This document shows, in pieces, positions 43,007-51,754 of a stretch of 64,000 bases of DNA (the first letter of the stretch is position 1; each line of letters starts with the position of its first letter). A program made the position numbers and the translations under genes. The DNA comes from Lactiplantibacillus daowaiensis. GTDB lineage: Bacteria; Bacillota; Bacilli; Lactobacillales; Lactobacillaceae. The stretch spans positions 32,004 through 96,003 of the forward strand of contig NZ_BJDJ01000013.1 in NCBI RefSeq assembly GCF_005405085.1, given 5' to 3'. The notes below the pieces were generated by a model. That model had not been told where the DNA came from. It saw only the letters and a program-made list of their open reading frames with translations, and made no database searches.

Positions 43007-43474
43007 ATGACAACTTTTAGTGGCGATTATCAAGGTAAAGGCTTAAAGATCGGTATCGTGGTGGCACGATTCAATAACTTTGTGACGGAAAAATTATTGG
43101 CCGGGGCGCAAGATAGTTTGTTGCGCCATGGCGTCGATGCTGATGCCATCGATGTGGCTTGGGTGCCAGGCGCTTTTGAGATTCCATTGGCGACACAACA
43201 ATTAGCCGCAACTAACCGTTATGATGGCCTAATTACCTTAGGCGCTGTTATTCGTGGTGAGACCTCACATTATGATTATGTTTGTAATGAAGTTTCTAAA
43301 GGGGTGGCACAAGTTGGCTTGCAAACGGGGCTACCGACAATGTTTGGGGTTTTAACGACAGATACGGTTGAACAAGCCGTTAACCGGGCAGGTGTTAAAG
43401 GTGGTAATAAAGGCGCGGACTGTGCGTTGAGTGTCTTAGAAATGATCAATTTAAAGCGCCAGTTGGCTGAGTAG
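43007..43474 (+). CDS. ribH: 6,7-dimethyl-8-ribityllumazine synthase
   Basis: A 155-residue enzyme joining the two riboflavin precursors. Marks are [48 protein letters not shown] and the C-terminal [14 protein letters not shown] at 43007 lies eight bases after GGAGG; an ATG at 42992 overlaps that site. Last gene of the operon. Confidence 0.95.
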   Translation: MTTFSGDYQGKGLKIGIVVARFNNFVTEKLLAGAQDSLLRHGVDADAIDVAWVPGAFEIPLATQQLAATNRYDGLITLGAVIRGETSHYDYVCNEVSKGVAQVGLQTGLPTMFGVLTTDTVEQAVNRAGVKGGNKGADCALSVLEMINLKRQLAE

Positions 43475-43525
43475 GCACCGCTGAAATTACCGACCACCGA
43501 AGCCGGAAAATCCGGTACCGCAGCC

Positions 43526-43566
43526 AAAAAGGCACGTCCACTTGATATAAATGGACGTGCCTTTTT
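43526..43566. terminator. Bidirectional terminator after ribH
   Basis: AAAAAGGCACGTCCA pairs perfectly with TGGACGTGCCTTTTT. It serves the rib operon and the convergent ABC operon. Confidence 0.9.
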
Positions 43567-43573
43567 ATTAGGA

Positions 43574-44248
43574 TTATTGTCGGGTCATCACGCCATCTTC
43601 AATGCGGTAGACCACATCGCAATTGCCAATCAAACGTTGGTCATGGGTGACCATCACAATGGCTTTTTGATGTTGATGGGCCTCTTTAGCGAGCCGTTCG
43701 ACGACATCGATCGAACGCGGTGTGTCTAAACTAGCGGTTGGTTCATCGGCTAAAATGACACTGGGATCATTATATAAGGCGCGCACGATTGCAACCCGTT
43801 GCCGTTCACCACCGGAAAGTTCATTTGGATAGGCGTCGACGACTTCACTTAATGCCAGTTCGGCTAGTAGTGTCTTGGCCTTATCTTTTTGAAAGGGGCG
43901 TTTGGCCATTTTATCGACGAGCTTTAACTGTTCCGTAACTGTTAGAAAAGGAATCAGGTTCGAACTTTGTAAAATAAACCCAATTTCGTTGAATCGATAA
44001 GCTAAACGAGCTTTTTCAGATTGGGTCGCCAATTCAGTGCCGTTTAATAAAACTTGACCATTCGTCGGTGTTTGTAGTCCTGCGGCAATCGTTAAAAAGG
44101 TACTTTTACCAGAGCCAGAGGGGCCAATAATGGCGACGAATTGACCTGGAGCGACTTCAAAGTTGGCATCGGTCAACGCTTTGACTGCGGTATGACCGTG
44201 ACCGAATTGTTTGGTGATGTGTTGTAAAGCTAAAACTGGTTTTGTCAT
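43574..44248 (-). CDS. ABC transporter ATP-binding protein (MacB/LolD-like)
   Basis: A 224-residue ATPase. Walker A GPSGSGKST, signature LSGGERQRVAI, Walker B VILADEPTASLD and the H-loop in MVTHD are all present; the ELSGGERQR/ADEPTASLD pattern is that of the MacB/LolD/YknY group. It is the energiser of the FtsX-like permease encoded 12 bases upstream. Probably an export or membrane-stress system. Confidence 0.9.
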   Translation of the reverse strand: MTKPVLALQHITKQFGHGHTAVKALTDANFEVAPGQFVAIIGPSGSGKSTFLTIAAGLQTPTNGQVLLNGTELATQSEKARLAYRFNEIGFILQSSNLIPFLTVTEQLKLVDKMAKRPFQKDKAKTLLAELALSEVVDAYPNELSGGERQRVAIVRALYNDPSVILADEPTASLDTPRSIDVVERLAKEAHQHQKAIVMVTHDQRLIGNCDVVYRIEDGVMTRQ

Positions 44249-44260
44249 ATTGAATTCCTC

Positions 44261-45328
44261 CTATCCGATGGCCACTGCGGGGTCAATGTTGGCAACGGTG
44301 CGCCATGATAATAACGCACCAAGGACGGCAGCAATGAGTAAGGCGAGACTATACAGGCCATACTGGCTCCAATTGATGACAAATGGCATCCCGGCAGGCA
44401 TCAATTGAGCTAGGCCGACGGTAATCCCTAAACCGAGGACGATGCCGATCAAGGCCATGGCGACGCTTTGGGTGAGTAAGGCCGCTAGAATATGTTTCGT
44501 CCCAATCCCTTGGACTTTTAAGACTCCGAATAAAGGTTGCTTTTGCAGCGTTAAGACGAACATAAAGATCCCGATAATCGCTAACGCAATCACAAAGAGA
44601 AAATAAATCATGGTATTTAACGTCAACTGTTCGGCACTGTAGCCGGGCAACTTATTGATGAACGTATTGATGCTGATTTTTTCTAAGTCGCCATGATGAC
44701 TAGTCTTAAATTGCGATTTTTTTGTTACAAAGCCATTGATCGTTTGTTGCTTACCACTTGTAATCGGGGCACCTTTGAGGCGATTTAAAGTGGCAATATC
44801 GGTATAAACGGTTGGCGAAATCATATACGTATTGGTGGCATAAGTACCGACGATTTTGACCGTTTTAGTGGTCGTCCCTAAGCGGACCTTTTGACCTATT
44901 TTATACCCTTTGGCTTTGAGACCGGCGGAAATCAAAATTTGATTTTTACCATTAATCGCATGGCCACTAACGATTTTTGGCATCAAAAAACTGTTGCGAC
45001 TAGTTGCTAAAGCATTAGTTGTCGTTTTCTTACTATTACTAGTGGTACGTAAAGTCCCAGCTAAGGTCGCCAGTGGCGCCACTTGGTTACCGGTGAGCTT
45101 ACTTTTATCGGCTAGTTTAAGTTGTGAAGCTGATAACGTTTGATTGGCGTTTTTATTCAAATAAACGGTTTGTGCTTGCCAAGTGTCGACTGCTTGGCGG
45201 TTCCCGTTGGATAGGCCATTGGCGAGGCCAGCCAACATAAAGACAACTAACGCGATTAAAAGCAGCACACCGCTTAACAGCGTATAGCGTAGCTTTTCAT
45301 GCCGCATTTCTTTTAGTCCTAAGTACAT
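44261..45328 (-). CDS. FtsX/MacB-like ABC permease
   Basis: A 355-residue permease with one N-terminal helix, a large extracytoplasmic domain (about 45-235) and three C-terminal helices (LTNTMIYFLFVIAL-like helix near 240 and two after it). The cytoplasmic turn FGVLKVQGIGTKHIL is the FtsX hallmark. ATG at 45328 is eight bases after GGGAG; ATG at 45334 is too close to it. The upstream region has two TTGACT repeats 20 bases apart on the minus strand, possible operator or -35 elements. Confidence 0.83.
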   Translation of the reverse strand: MYLGLKEMRHEKLRYTLLSGVLLLIALVVFMLAGLANGLSNGNRQAVDTWQAQTVYLNKNANQTLSASQLKLADKSKLTGNQVAPLATLAGTLRTTSNSKKTTTNALATSRNSFLMPKIVSGHAINGKNQILISAGLKAKGYKIGQKVRLGTTTKTVKIVGTYATNTYMISPTVYTDIATLNRLKGAPITSGKQQTINGFVTKKSQFKTSHHGDLEKISINTFINKLPGYSAEQLTLNTMIYFLFVIALAIIGIFMFVLTLQKQPLFGVLKVQGIGTKHILAALLTQSVAMALIGIVLGLGITVGLAQLMPAGMPFVINWSQYGLYSLALLIAAVLGALLSWRTVANIDPAVAIG

Positions 45329-45509
45329 AATCATAACTCCCTTTTTATTTCGTTTATCGAGTGACAACTGAATGAGTAAACTATAACAGTCAACTTTCGA
45401 TTTTGCAAGTCAAAACCTTAAATTTAGGGCTCAAGCGATTAAAATATTTCGATTGGTCGCAACTGACTGGTATGATGAACGTAACGAGATGAAAGGTAGG
45501 TCCAAGTTC

Positions 45510-46016
45510 ATGACGAAAAAAAGTTTTAACCAACGTGCAGCGCTAGTGGCTGGTGTAACTGGTGGCGTGATTTCTGGGTTAGTCAAGCTAGGTTGGGAGA
45601 ATATCTTGCCACCACGGACAGCCGCCCGTGATCAAACCAATCCACCACAGCAACTCTTACAACAAATCGGGGTACCAGCGAGTGTCACGCATGCCACTTA
45701 TACGTACTCTGGTCACCAACTACCAGTTGTTAGCTATATGATGCATTTTGGGTTTTCGACGACGTTTGCGGTGACTTATAGCTTGTGGGCTCGGAAACAT
45801 CCGAAGGCTAAAGCCGGCAGTAGTGCCTTGTTTGGCTTAGGTATCTTCGGCTTGTTCCATCATGCCATCTTACCGGCATTAGGGACCGTGCCACGGGCCA
45901 AGGACCAACCAGCTGAAGAACATATCTCAGAAGCGATTGGCCATGTGCTTTGGATGTGGACGGCTGACTGGGTTAGTGCGACTGTTTATGACCGTTTGAA
46001 AAAGAAATCCAAATAA
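45510..46016 (+). CDS. YagU-family (DUF1440) membrane protein
   Basis: A 168-residue protein with about four membrane segments. It contains the family pattern GLVKLGWENILPPRTAARD after helix 1 and HMLWMWTADW-like residues (HVLWMWTADWVSA) near the C-terminus. E. coli YagU is linked to acid resistance on limited evidence. ATG at 45510 is preceded by AAAGGTAGG. Monocistronic by appearance. Confidence 0.8.
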   Translation: MTKKSFNQRAALVAGVTGGVISGLVKLGWENILPPRTAARDQTNPPQQLLQQIGVPASVTHATYTYSGHQLPVVSYMMHFGFSTTFAVTYSLWARKHPKAKAGSSALFGLGIFGLFHHAILPALGTVPRAKDQPAEEHISEAIGHVLWMWTADWVSATVYDRLKKKSK

Positions 46017-46129
46017 AAGCGGTTGCTTCCTGAGTAATTTCTAATTTATTTCTCATCTATCGATAATTTATGCTAAAATGTTAATATTATCTGCTATTTT
46101 TAGTTAAAATATCCATATTTGGGGAGCGA

Positions 46130-47455
46130 ATGAGCTTGAAAGAGGAAACAAAGCTAAAAAAATATCGCCATTTCCGATTGAGTTTGGGATGGCAGATTCT
46201 GATTGGGTTAGTTTTAGGCATTATTTTAGGTGTGATTTTCTATGGTAACACCACGGCCATTACGGCGATGCAAAATATTGGGACGATGTTCATTAGTTTG
46301 ATTCAAATGATCGTCTTACCGATCGTGGTCGCTTGTTTAATTACCGGGATTGCCAATATGGGTGATCTAAAGAAACTTGGTCGTATTGGTGGGAAAACCA
46401 TCATTTATTTTGAAGTGATGACGACGATTGCGATCGCTTTGGGGTTGTTAGTTGGGAACGTCTTCCATCCGGGGGATTATATCAATATCCATCAATTACA
46501 CAGTACAAGTATTAGCCAGTACGTGGCGACGGCGAAAACCGTTTCTCATAGTGGCATCTGGTCAACTGTAATGGGCATTATTCCAACGAACGTCTTTAAA
46601 TCCTTGGCTGCTGGTGATATGATCCCGGTCATCTTTTTCGCGGTTTTCTTCGGTTTAGGAACCGCTGCGATTGGCGATCAAGGCAAGATCATCTTGGATT
46701 TCATGAACGCAGTGGCCGAAGCGATGTTTAAGGTGACAAACTGGGTCATGCATACGGCACCGATTGGGGTGTGTGCTTTGATTGGGGTGACGGTCGCGCA
46801 GATGGGACTCAAGGCGTTAGCACCATTAGGCTACTTCATTGTCTTAGCTTATTTTACGATGGCGATTTTTATTGTGGTCGTGATGGGCGTGGTTGCCCGC
46901 TTATTTGGCTTAAATATCTGGCATTTATTGCGGGTGATTCGTGATGAAATGGTTTTAGGATTTTCAACCGCTAGTTCTGAAGCCGCCTTACCTAAGATCA
47001 TTGATAAGATGGGCAAATATGGTGTCAGTCAAGGTATCGTGTCCTTTGTGATTCCAACGGGCTATACGTTTAACTTAGATGGGTCAGCGATTTATCAATC
47101 CTTAGCGGCTTTGTTCTTAGCGCAAGCCTATGGGATTCATTTATCATTAGGCCAACAGGTGACGCTACTGATCGTGTTGATGATTACTTCGAAAGGGATT
47201 GCTGGGGTGCCCGGTGCGTCTTTCGTGGTGTTACTGGCGACGATTTCATCGATTGGGGTACCAGTACAAGGTTTAGCCTTTATTGCGGGGATCGACCGGT
47301 TAGTTGACATGGGTCGAACGGTGGTTAACGTGGTTGGGAACTCCTTAGCCGCAGTGATTATTGGTAAATCGGAACATGAATTTGATGCTGACATGAGTGA
47401 GCGTTACTTGGCCGAGATTCGGGCTGGAAAAAGCACCATTGCGGGCACCAAATAA
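46130..47455 (+). CDS. DAACS-family dicarboxylate/amino acid:cation symporter
   Basis: A 441-residue symporter of the GltP/SdcS family. The hairpin serine motif is GFSTASSEAALPKI and the transmembrane cation motif is NLDGSAIYQSLA, in place of the common NMDGT. Substrates in the family are glutamate, aspartate or C4-dicarboxylates; none can be chosen here. The start may be ATG at 46130 or TTG at 46136; the GGGGAG spacing favours the latter. Confidence 0.88.
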   Translation: MSLKEETKLKKYRHFRLSLGWQILIGLVLGIILGVIFYGNTTAITAMQNIGTMFISLIQMIVLPIVVACLITGIANMGDLKKLGRIGGKTIIYFEVMTTIAIALGLLVGNVFHPGDYINIHQLHSTSISQYVATAKTVSHSGIWSTVMGIIPTNVFKSLAAGDMIPVIFFAVFFGLGTAAIGDQGKIILDFMNAVAEAMFKVTNWVMHTAPIGVCALIGVTVAQMGLKALAPLGYFIVLAYFTMAIFIVVVMGVVARLFGLNIWHLLRVIRDEMVLGFSTASSEAALPKIIDKMGKYGVSQGIVSFVIPTGYTFNLDGSAIYQSLAALFLAQAYGIHLSLGQQVTLLIVLMITSKGIAGVPGASFVVLLATISSIGVPVQGLAFIAGIDRLVDMGRTVVNVVGNSLAAVIIGKSEHEFDADMSERYLAEIRAGKSTIAGTK

Positions 47456-47530
47456 CGGCTAAATCGGAGTGGGCCAAAAGAAAAAATGTCTTTTGTACCA
47501 TGTTTCGATGATAACTATTCAAAGATGAGA

Positions 47531-47561
47531 AAAGAGTTTGGGTTATCCCAGGCTCTTTTTA
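47531..47561 (+). terminator. Terminator of the symporter gene
   Basis: AAAGAG..GGG and CCC..CTCTTT pair around TTAT with one internal bulge, followed by TTTTT. From here to 47830 lies AT-rich sequence that probably contains the left end of the TnpB element; no gene is seen. Confidence 0.6.
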
Positions 47562-47830
47562 GTTAGGAGGAAGTAACTGTTCTTTAAAACATAGAAAAAT
47601 GTAGTTAATTGTAGAAAAATAGTCATAACATTAGAAAAATAACATGGATAGGTTATGGCTAACCCATCTAGTATCGTGAAAGTTGTTGGATTTCTTGCTT
47701 TTGTATGTATTTGGTAAAGTTTATATCATTTTTGTAAATTAGAACATTAGTTCGCCTGACTGAGGTATATTAGAAACATCATGAAACGGTCGTATTCATG
47801 ACAATCCAATATATCGAGTGGTGAGACATA

Positions 47831-48985
47831 ATGATTCGGACACAAAAAGTTAAGCTTTATCCTAATAGTCACATGAGAAAAGTATTGCTTGATTTATGTG
47901 ACTATCGACGCTACTGCTGGAATCAGGCTTTAGAGACTTGGAATAACATGCATGACGCTTATTGTTTGAATAAAACAGCTAATCGTAAACCGAATAAATT
48001 GCGTGTGCGCGATGAGTTAGTTGCTAATAAGGCTGATTGGCAATATGGTTTATCATCACGCACATTGCAGCTGGCAATTACGGACTTGGGAACGGCTTGG
48101 GATGACTTTTTTAATGAGGCCTTACCCGATTGGGGTAAACCTAGGTTCAAGTCTAAACGGGCACCGCGACAGGGCTTTAAAACTGATCGTGCTAAATTGG
48201 TGAAAGGTAAATTACGACTTGATAAGCCGCATGGTGCCGCCAATTGGTATGATATTCGTTTCAATAAGCACGTTGACTTAGATGGTATTCTTAAGACCGT
48301 TAGTATTTACTGTGAGAATGGCATATTCTGGGCTTGTTTGAACCTTGAGGTCATCATTGAACCGAAATGCCAGACCAATCAGCTTACAGCAGTCGACGTT
48401 AACGTCGGTCATTTTAATTATACCGATGGCCTCATCAATGTGATTCCCAAACAACTAAACCGGTTATACGAGCAAATTAAATATTATCAACGCAACTTGG
48501 CACATAAACGAGTCGTGAATGGTAAAAAGGCAACGCATACGATAAATTATCGCGCAATGAGAGCCAAGTTGCAGCGGGCTTATCGGAAAGCGACCAATAT
48601 CCAGCATGACTTGATGCAAAAGGTCACCACTAAATTAGTGACCGATTTTGATACGATCGTCATTGAAGATTTAGCGGTTAAGAAAATGCAAATGACCCAT
48701 GTGGCTTCAAAAGGGGGACATCGTTCGATGTTTGGCTATTTTCGACAACTGTTAACTTATAAGTGCGATTGGTATAGGAAACAATTGGTGTTGGCCGAGC
48801 GGTCCTACCCCTCCACGCAACGTTGTTCACAGTGTGGTTACGTTAAACAAGGACTGGAAAAAATCACTTTGCGTGGTAATGCACTTCACGGTACTAGACA
48901 TGATCAATATGACTGTTATCAATGTGGGGCTAAGTTAAATCGCGACAGCAATGCCGTAGCGAATCTATTAGCACTCGCTAAATAA
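47831..48985 (+). CDS. tnpB: TnpB, RNA-guided nuclease of an IS200/IS605-type element
   Basis: A 384-residue protein. The RuvC catalytic residues are all present: D189 (TAVDVNVGHF), E279 (IVIEDLAV) and D372 (LNRDSNAVANLL). The zinc finger has C332/C335 (CSQC) and C362/C365 (CYQC). TnpB proteins are guided by an omega-RNA made from the element's right end and cut target DNA near a TAM, helping the element persist. No tnpA transposase lies beside it, so the element is immobile on its own. There is no clear ribosome binding site before ATG 47831. It lies between the symporter and a MerR gene. Confidence 0.88.
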   Translation: MIRTQKVKLYPNSHMRKVLLDLCDYRRYCWNQALETWNNMHDAYCLNKTANRKPNKLRVRDELVANKADWQYGLSSRTLQLAITDLGTAWDDFFNEALPDWGKPRFKSKRAPRQGFKTDRAKLVKGKLRLDKPHGAANWYDIRFNKHVDLDGILKTVSIYCENGIFWACLNLEVIIEPKCQTNQLTAVDVNVGHFNYTDGLINVIPKQLNRLYEQIKYYQRNLAHKRVVNGKKATHTINYRAMRAKLQRAYRKATNIQHDLMQKVTTKLVTDFDTIVIEDLAVKKMQMTHVASKGGHRSMFGYFRQLLTYKCDWYRKQLVLAERSYPSTQRCSQCGYVKQGLEKITLRGNALHGTRHDQYDCYQCGAKLNRDSNAVANLLALAK

Positions 48986-49095
48986 CAAAACAACGGGGCT
49001 GGCTAGGCCCTTAAGCTCACCTAGTTGGTCAATGTGGCCTTACCATTCTGGTATCGTCAGAACACCGATGCTATGACGGGAGCAAGCAAAAACAA
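48986..49095 (+). ncRNA. Candidate omega-RNA scaffold / right end of the TnpB element
   Basis: The segment just after tnpB folds readily: ACCATTCTGGT, TTCTG/CAGAA and CGTCA/TGACG hairpins lie between 49020 and 49085, before an A-rich stretch. TnpB omega-RNAs come from this position, with the guide read from flanking DNA beyond the right end. The exact right end is not determined. Confidence 0.45.
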
Positions 49096-49178
49096 AGAAA
49101 GGAAATATGCAATCTTTCTGAATGCGGCAGAATGGCACGTTTTTCCGCATTTATCCATGTTTTGCATAGCAGGTTGCG

Positions 49179-49997
49179 ATGCAACAATATTTTACGATTG
49201 GTCAGCTAGCAGCGCTGTTTGACGTTAAAGTACCGACCTTACGCTACTATGACGACTTAGGCTTGTTAAAGCCAGCTAAAGTCGATCCACAGACCCACTA
49301 CCGGTACTATTCAACGGCCCAATTTGAACGGCTAAGTACCATCAAATACTTTCGGGCCTTAGGTGTGTCATTACCCGCGATTGCCGACTTTTTTGCGGCG
49401 CGCGAATTGCCGAAGCTTAAGCATCTATTACAGCAACAACAAGCGACGGTGCAGCAACAAATCGCAACACTGCAAGCAATCGACCAGCGCTTGGATAATC
49501 GCCTGACCCAACTCAAACAAGCAGAATCGGCGCCACTTGATATTGTCCAAGTCGTGTCGTTGCCAACGCGGCCGATTGTCTATTTGCGGCAAGCTTATAC
49601 GCCGAATGACGATATTGAACTGGCAATCGCTAAGTTGCGCACCCGGTATGCCTTATCACAACAAGTTTTTTTAGGCAAGATTGCCTTATCACTGAGTCAA
49701 ACGGCTTTGCAGCAGGGCGACTTTACCCACTATGATGGCATCTTATTATTATTCGAAGCTGGTGAACCAACTGCAACCGCGCAAGTGTTGGCCAGTGGGA
49801 CTTATCTACAAATCGCCTTTGGTGGGACCCACGCTGCGGCCGCACCAGCCTATCGCCAGTTACTTGCTACGGCTAAACGGCAAGGCTGGCAATTGATTGG
49901 ATCAGCAATTGAAACAGCGTTGATTGATTATGGGATTACTGATGACGTCAGTCAATCCGTGACGGTGATTCAAGTACCAGTTGTTAAAAAAGATTGA
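49179..49997 (+). CDS. MerR-family regulator with GyrI-like effector domain
   Basis: A 272-residue BltR/BmrR-like regulator. The helix-turn-helix (FTIGQLAALFDVKVPTLRYY, then YRYYS) is at 4-75, a long coiled coil at about 80-120 (rich in Q), and a GyrI-like ligand domain from 125 to the end (RPIVYLRQAYTPNDDIE). Such proteins bind hydrophobic cations and activate efflux or membrane genes. A 19-bp-spacer promoter overlaps its own stop codon and leads to the DUF554 gene, so it probably activates that gene. Its ribosome binding site is weak. Confidence 0.83.
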   Translation: MQQYFTIGQLAALFDVKVPTLRYYDDLGLLKPAKVDPQTHYRYYSTAQFERLSTIKYFRALGVSLPAIADFFAARELPKLKHLLQQQQATVQQQIATLQAIDQRLDNRLTQLKQAESAPLDIVQVVSLPTRPIVYLRQAYTPNDDIELAIAKLRTRYALSQQVFLGKIALSLSQTALQQGDFTHYDGILLLFEAGEPTATAQVLASGTYLQIAFGGTHAAAAPAYRQLLATAKRQGWQLIGSAIETALIDYGITDDVSQSVTVIQVPVVKKD

Positions 49998-50024
49998 CCC
50001 TCTAGTAACTTGAGACTTTATAAT
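49994..50024 (+). promoter_or_regulatory. MerR-type promoter of the DUF554 gene, overlapping merR stop
   Basis: TTGACC (49994-49999), exactly 19 bases, then a perfect TATAAT (50019-50024). The spacer contains the 15-bp dyad CTCTAGTAACTTGAG (50000-50014) with one mismatched pair, like BmrR/BltR operators. Confidence 0.75.
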
Positions 50025-50078
50025 TGGGACTTAAAGCTGGTAGACACTGGCACGACTATAGATGATGAGGGTGTTGTG

Positions 50079-50759
50079 ATGATTGGGACGCTATTTAATG
50101 TAACGATGATTTTGGTAGGGTGCACACTGGGGAGTGTGTTTAAGAAAGGCATCAAACCAGCCTACCATGCTATTTTAATGCAAGCTTTGGGCTTAGCCGC
50201 GACGGTGATTGGGATTAATGCCGTTGTCCAGCGGATGCCACAAAGTAAATATCCCGTTTTATTTATTGTGAGTTTAGCTTTAGGGGGCGTTATTGGCCAA
50301 GCCCTGGATCTGCAAGGGCATTTTGATAAGTTAGTTGGCCGCTTTTCTGGCGGCAATCTCGCGGAAGGCTTAGCAACCGCTATTTTACTATACTGTATTG
50401 GGTCGTTATCTATTTTAGGCCCCATTGAAGCGGCGCTAAAACATGATTACACATTTTTATTTACGAATGGGATGCTAGACGGCATTACCTCGATCGTCTT
50501 AGCCGCCACCTTTGGCTTTGGGATTGCGATTGCGGCGGGGGTCGTCTTTGCTTGGCAAGGGTCGATTTATGTATTGGCGCTAGTGTTGAAGTCAGCACTA
50601 AGTACGGCCTTACTGAATGAAGTCACGATTGTCGGCGGCATTTTAATTTTAGCTTCAGGCTTAGGGTTACTTAAAATTAAGCAGATCAACACATTGAATC
50701 TGCTGCCAGCCTTAATCGTACCACCAGTGGCGATTGCGATTTTGCAGTTGTTTCACTGA
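50079..50759 (+). CDS. DUF554 membrane protein (YdfK/YqgA-like)
   Basis: A 226-residue protein with about six or seven membrane helices, starting MIGTLFNVTMILVGCTLG, with the conserved ILLYCIGSLSILGPIEAAL and FTNGMLDGITSIVLAA. The family is a putative transporter or channel of unknown substrate. ATG at 50079 follows GAGGGTG by five bases. It lies directly downstream of a MerR-type promoter, implying induction by the ligand of the neighbouring regulator. Confidence 0.85.
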   Translation: MIGTLFNVTMILVGCTLGSVFKKGIKPAYHAILMQALGLAATVIGINAVVQRMPQSKYPVLFIVSLALGGVIGQALDLQGHFDKLVGRFSGGNLAEGLATAILLYCIGSLSILGPIEAALKHDYTFLFTNGMLDGITSIVLAATFGFGIAIAAGVVFAWQGSIYVLALVLKSALSTALLNEVTIVGGILILASGLGLLKIKQINTLNLLPALIVPPVAIAILQLFH

Positions 50760-50767
50760 GTTGTGGG

Positions 50768-50970
50768 TCACTTGCCGCTTTCGGTCAGCAGTAATTCCAG
50801 TAGCCGCGGCGACCGGTGCGAGCCTGAGAAGCGGTCTCGCACCTCACTTTGAAACTTGGCCAAGCTCGCCAATCTTCAAAGATGTCGGTGGTGTAAATGT
50901 CGGAAAATCGCCGGCATTAACACCACTTGCACGGCAACTTCCATCACTGCTGACCTGCAGCTAAATGACA
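50768..50970. repeat. Multi-hairpin structured intergenic element 2
   Basis: The outer stem is GGTCAGCAGT (50783-50792) with ACTGCTGACC (50946-50955), extended outward by GCT/AGC and GTCA/TGAC. Three hairpins lie inside: GGTGCGAG/CTCGCACC (50815-50843), CTTTGAA/TTCAAAG (50847-50881) and GTGGTGTAAATG with CATTAACACCAC (50888-50926). The opening CTTGCCGCTTTCGGT is shared with element 1 at 38555 while the stems differ in sequence. Confidence 0.65.
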
Positions 50971-50982
50971 ACTACCATCAGA

Positions 50983-51035
50983 CACGACCAAGGCCTCGCC
51001 ACTAGTAATAGTGACAAGGCCTTGGTCGTGTTGTT
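50983..51035 (+). terminator. Terminator after the DUF554 gene
   Basis: CACGACCAAGGCCT pairs perfectly with AGGCCTTGGTCGTG. An inner CACTA/TAGTG stem lies in the loop, and TTGTT follows. Confidence 0.75.
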
Positions 51036-51133
51036 CAAATCATAACTGTCATTAAGCAATCATATTCCGGTACGAGGGACACTTTAACTTGCTGGCCGTC
51101 AATGTTTGAAAGTTTTTATCTCAGACGCTTTAA

Positions 51134-51637
51134 CTACGTTAAATGATGGCGCTCGTGAAACTCACGCCGATTTTTTTCAAGATGTTGATGAATCCGTTCA
51201 ATTAAAAGTTGTTTTGGTAGCGGCGAGGTACTGGCCAGTGGTGGTAATGGAAAGCGCTGGTCAATGTCAATCGTCGCTGGTGTAATCGCCGCTGGTGCTG
51301 CCAGTGCAATCGCCAAACTATCTGGTTGATGTTGGTACATCAAGTCATTGCGAATTGCAAAGCGCAGATTACTACGGTTCGCCAACCGAATGTAACGGTC
51401 TAAAATATCTTGATCCAATAACCCATGTAGCAAAAGTTGGTAATTGGGGTGGGCCTGAATCTCGGTTTGAAGTTCCGGCGAATAGTCGCGAAGCAACGCT
51501 TGCGTAAAGGTGATGCCCAAATCAATCCGTTCGTGAAAGGTTCCCAAGTTACGATGCTGCTCATCAGGATGCAAGACAGGCGCGCCAAAAATGGCATTTT
51601 GTAAGTGTTTATCCATTTGGTCTTCGGATTGTGACAT
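51134..51637 (-). CDS. YueI-family (DUF1694) protein
   Basis: A 167-residue cytoplasmic protein with the YueI signature HLQNAIFGAPVLHPDEQHRN followed by LGTFHERIDLGITF. The family is conserved in Firmicutes with no known function. ATG at 51637 has AAAGGA upstream; a longer frame to 51691 has no ribosome binding site. It lies 117 bases from the sensor kinase on the same strand, with no shared function evident. Confidence 0.8.
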   Translation of the reverse strand: MSQSEDQMDKHLQNAIFGAPVLHPDEQHRNLGTFHERIDLGITFTQALLRDYSPELQTEIQAHPNYQLLLHGLLDQDILDRYIRLANRSNLRFAIRNDLMYQHQPDSLAIALAAPAAITPATIDIDQRFPLPPLASTSPLPKQLLIERIHQHLEKNRREFHERHHLT

Positions 51638-51754
51638 GCTTTCAAGTCCTTTCCAAAGAGTGGCGGTAGGCCTAGTTGGAACCGTTACCACTCCCAGTCG
51701 TTATCTCTAATTGTAAATAAGAACGGGATTTTATCAAATTAAGATTTTCTAAAG

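Noticed and set aside
50734..50964. Open frame within structured element 2
   Set aside because: Same reason as for element 1; it also overlaps the end of the DUF554 gene.
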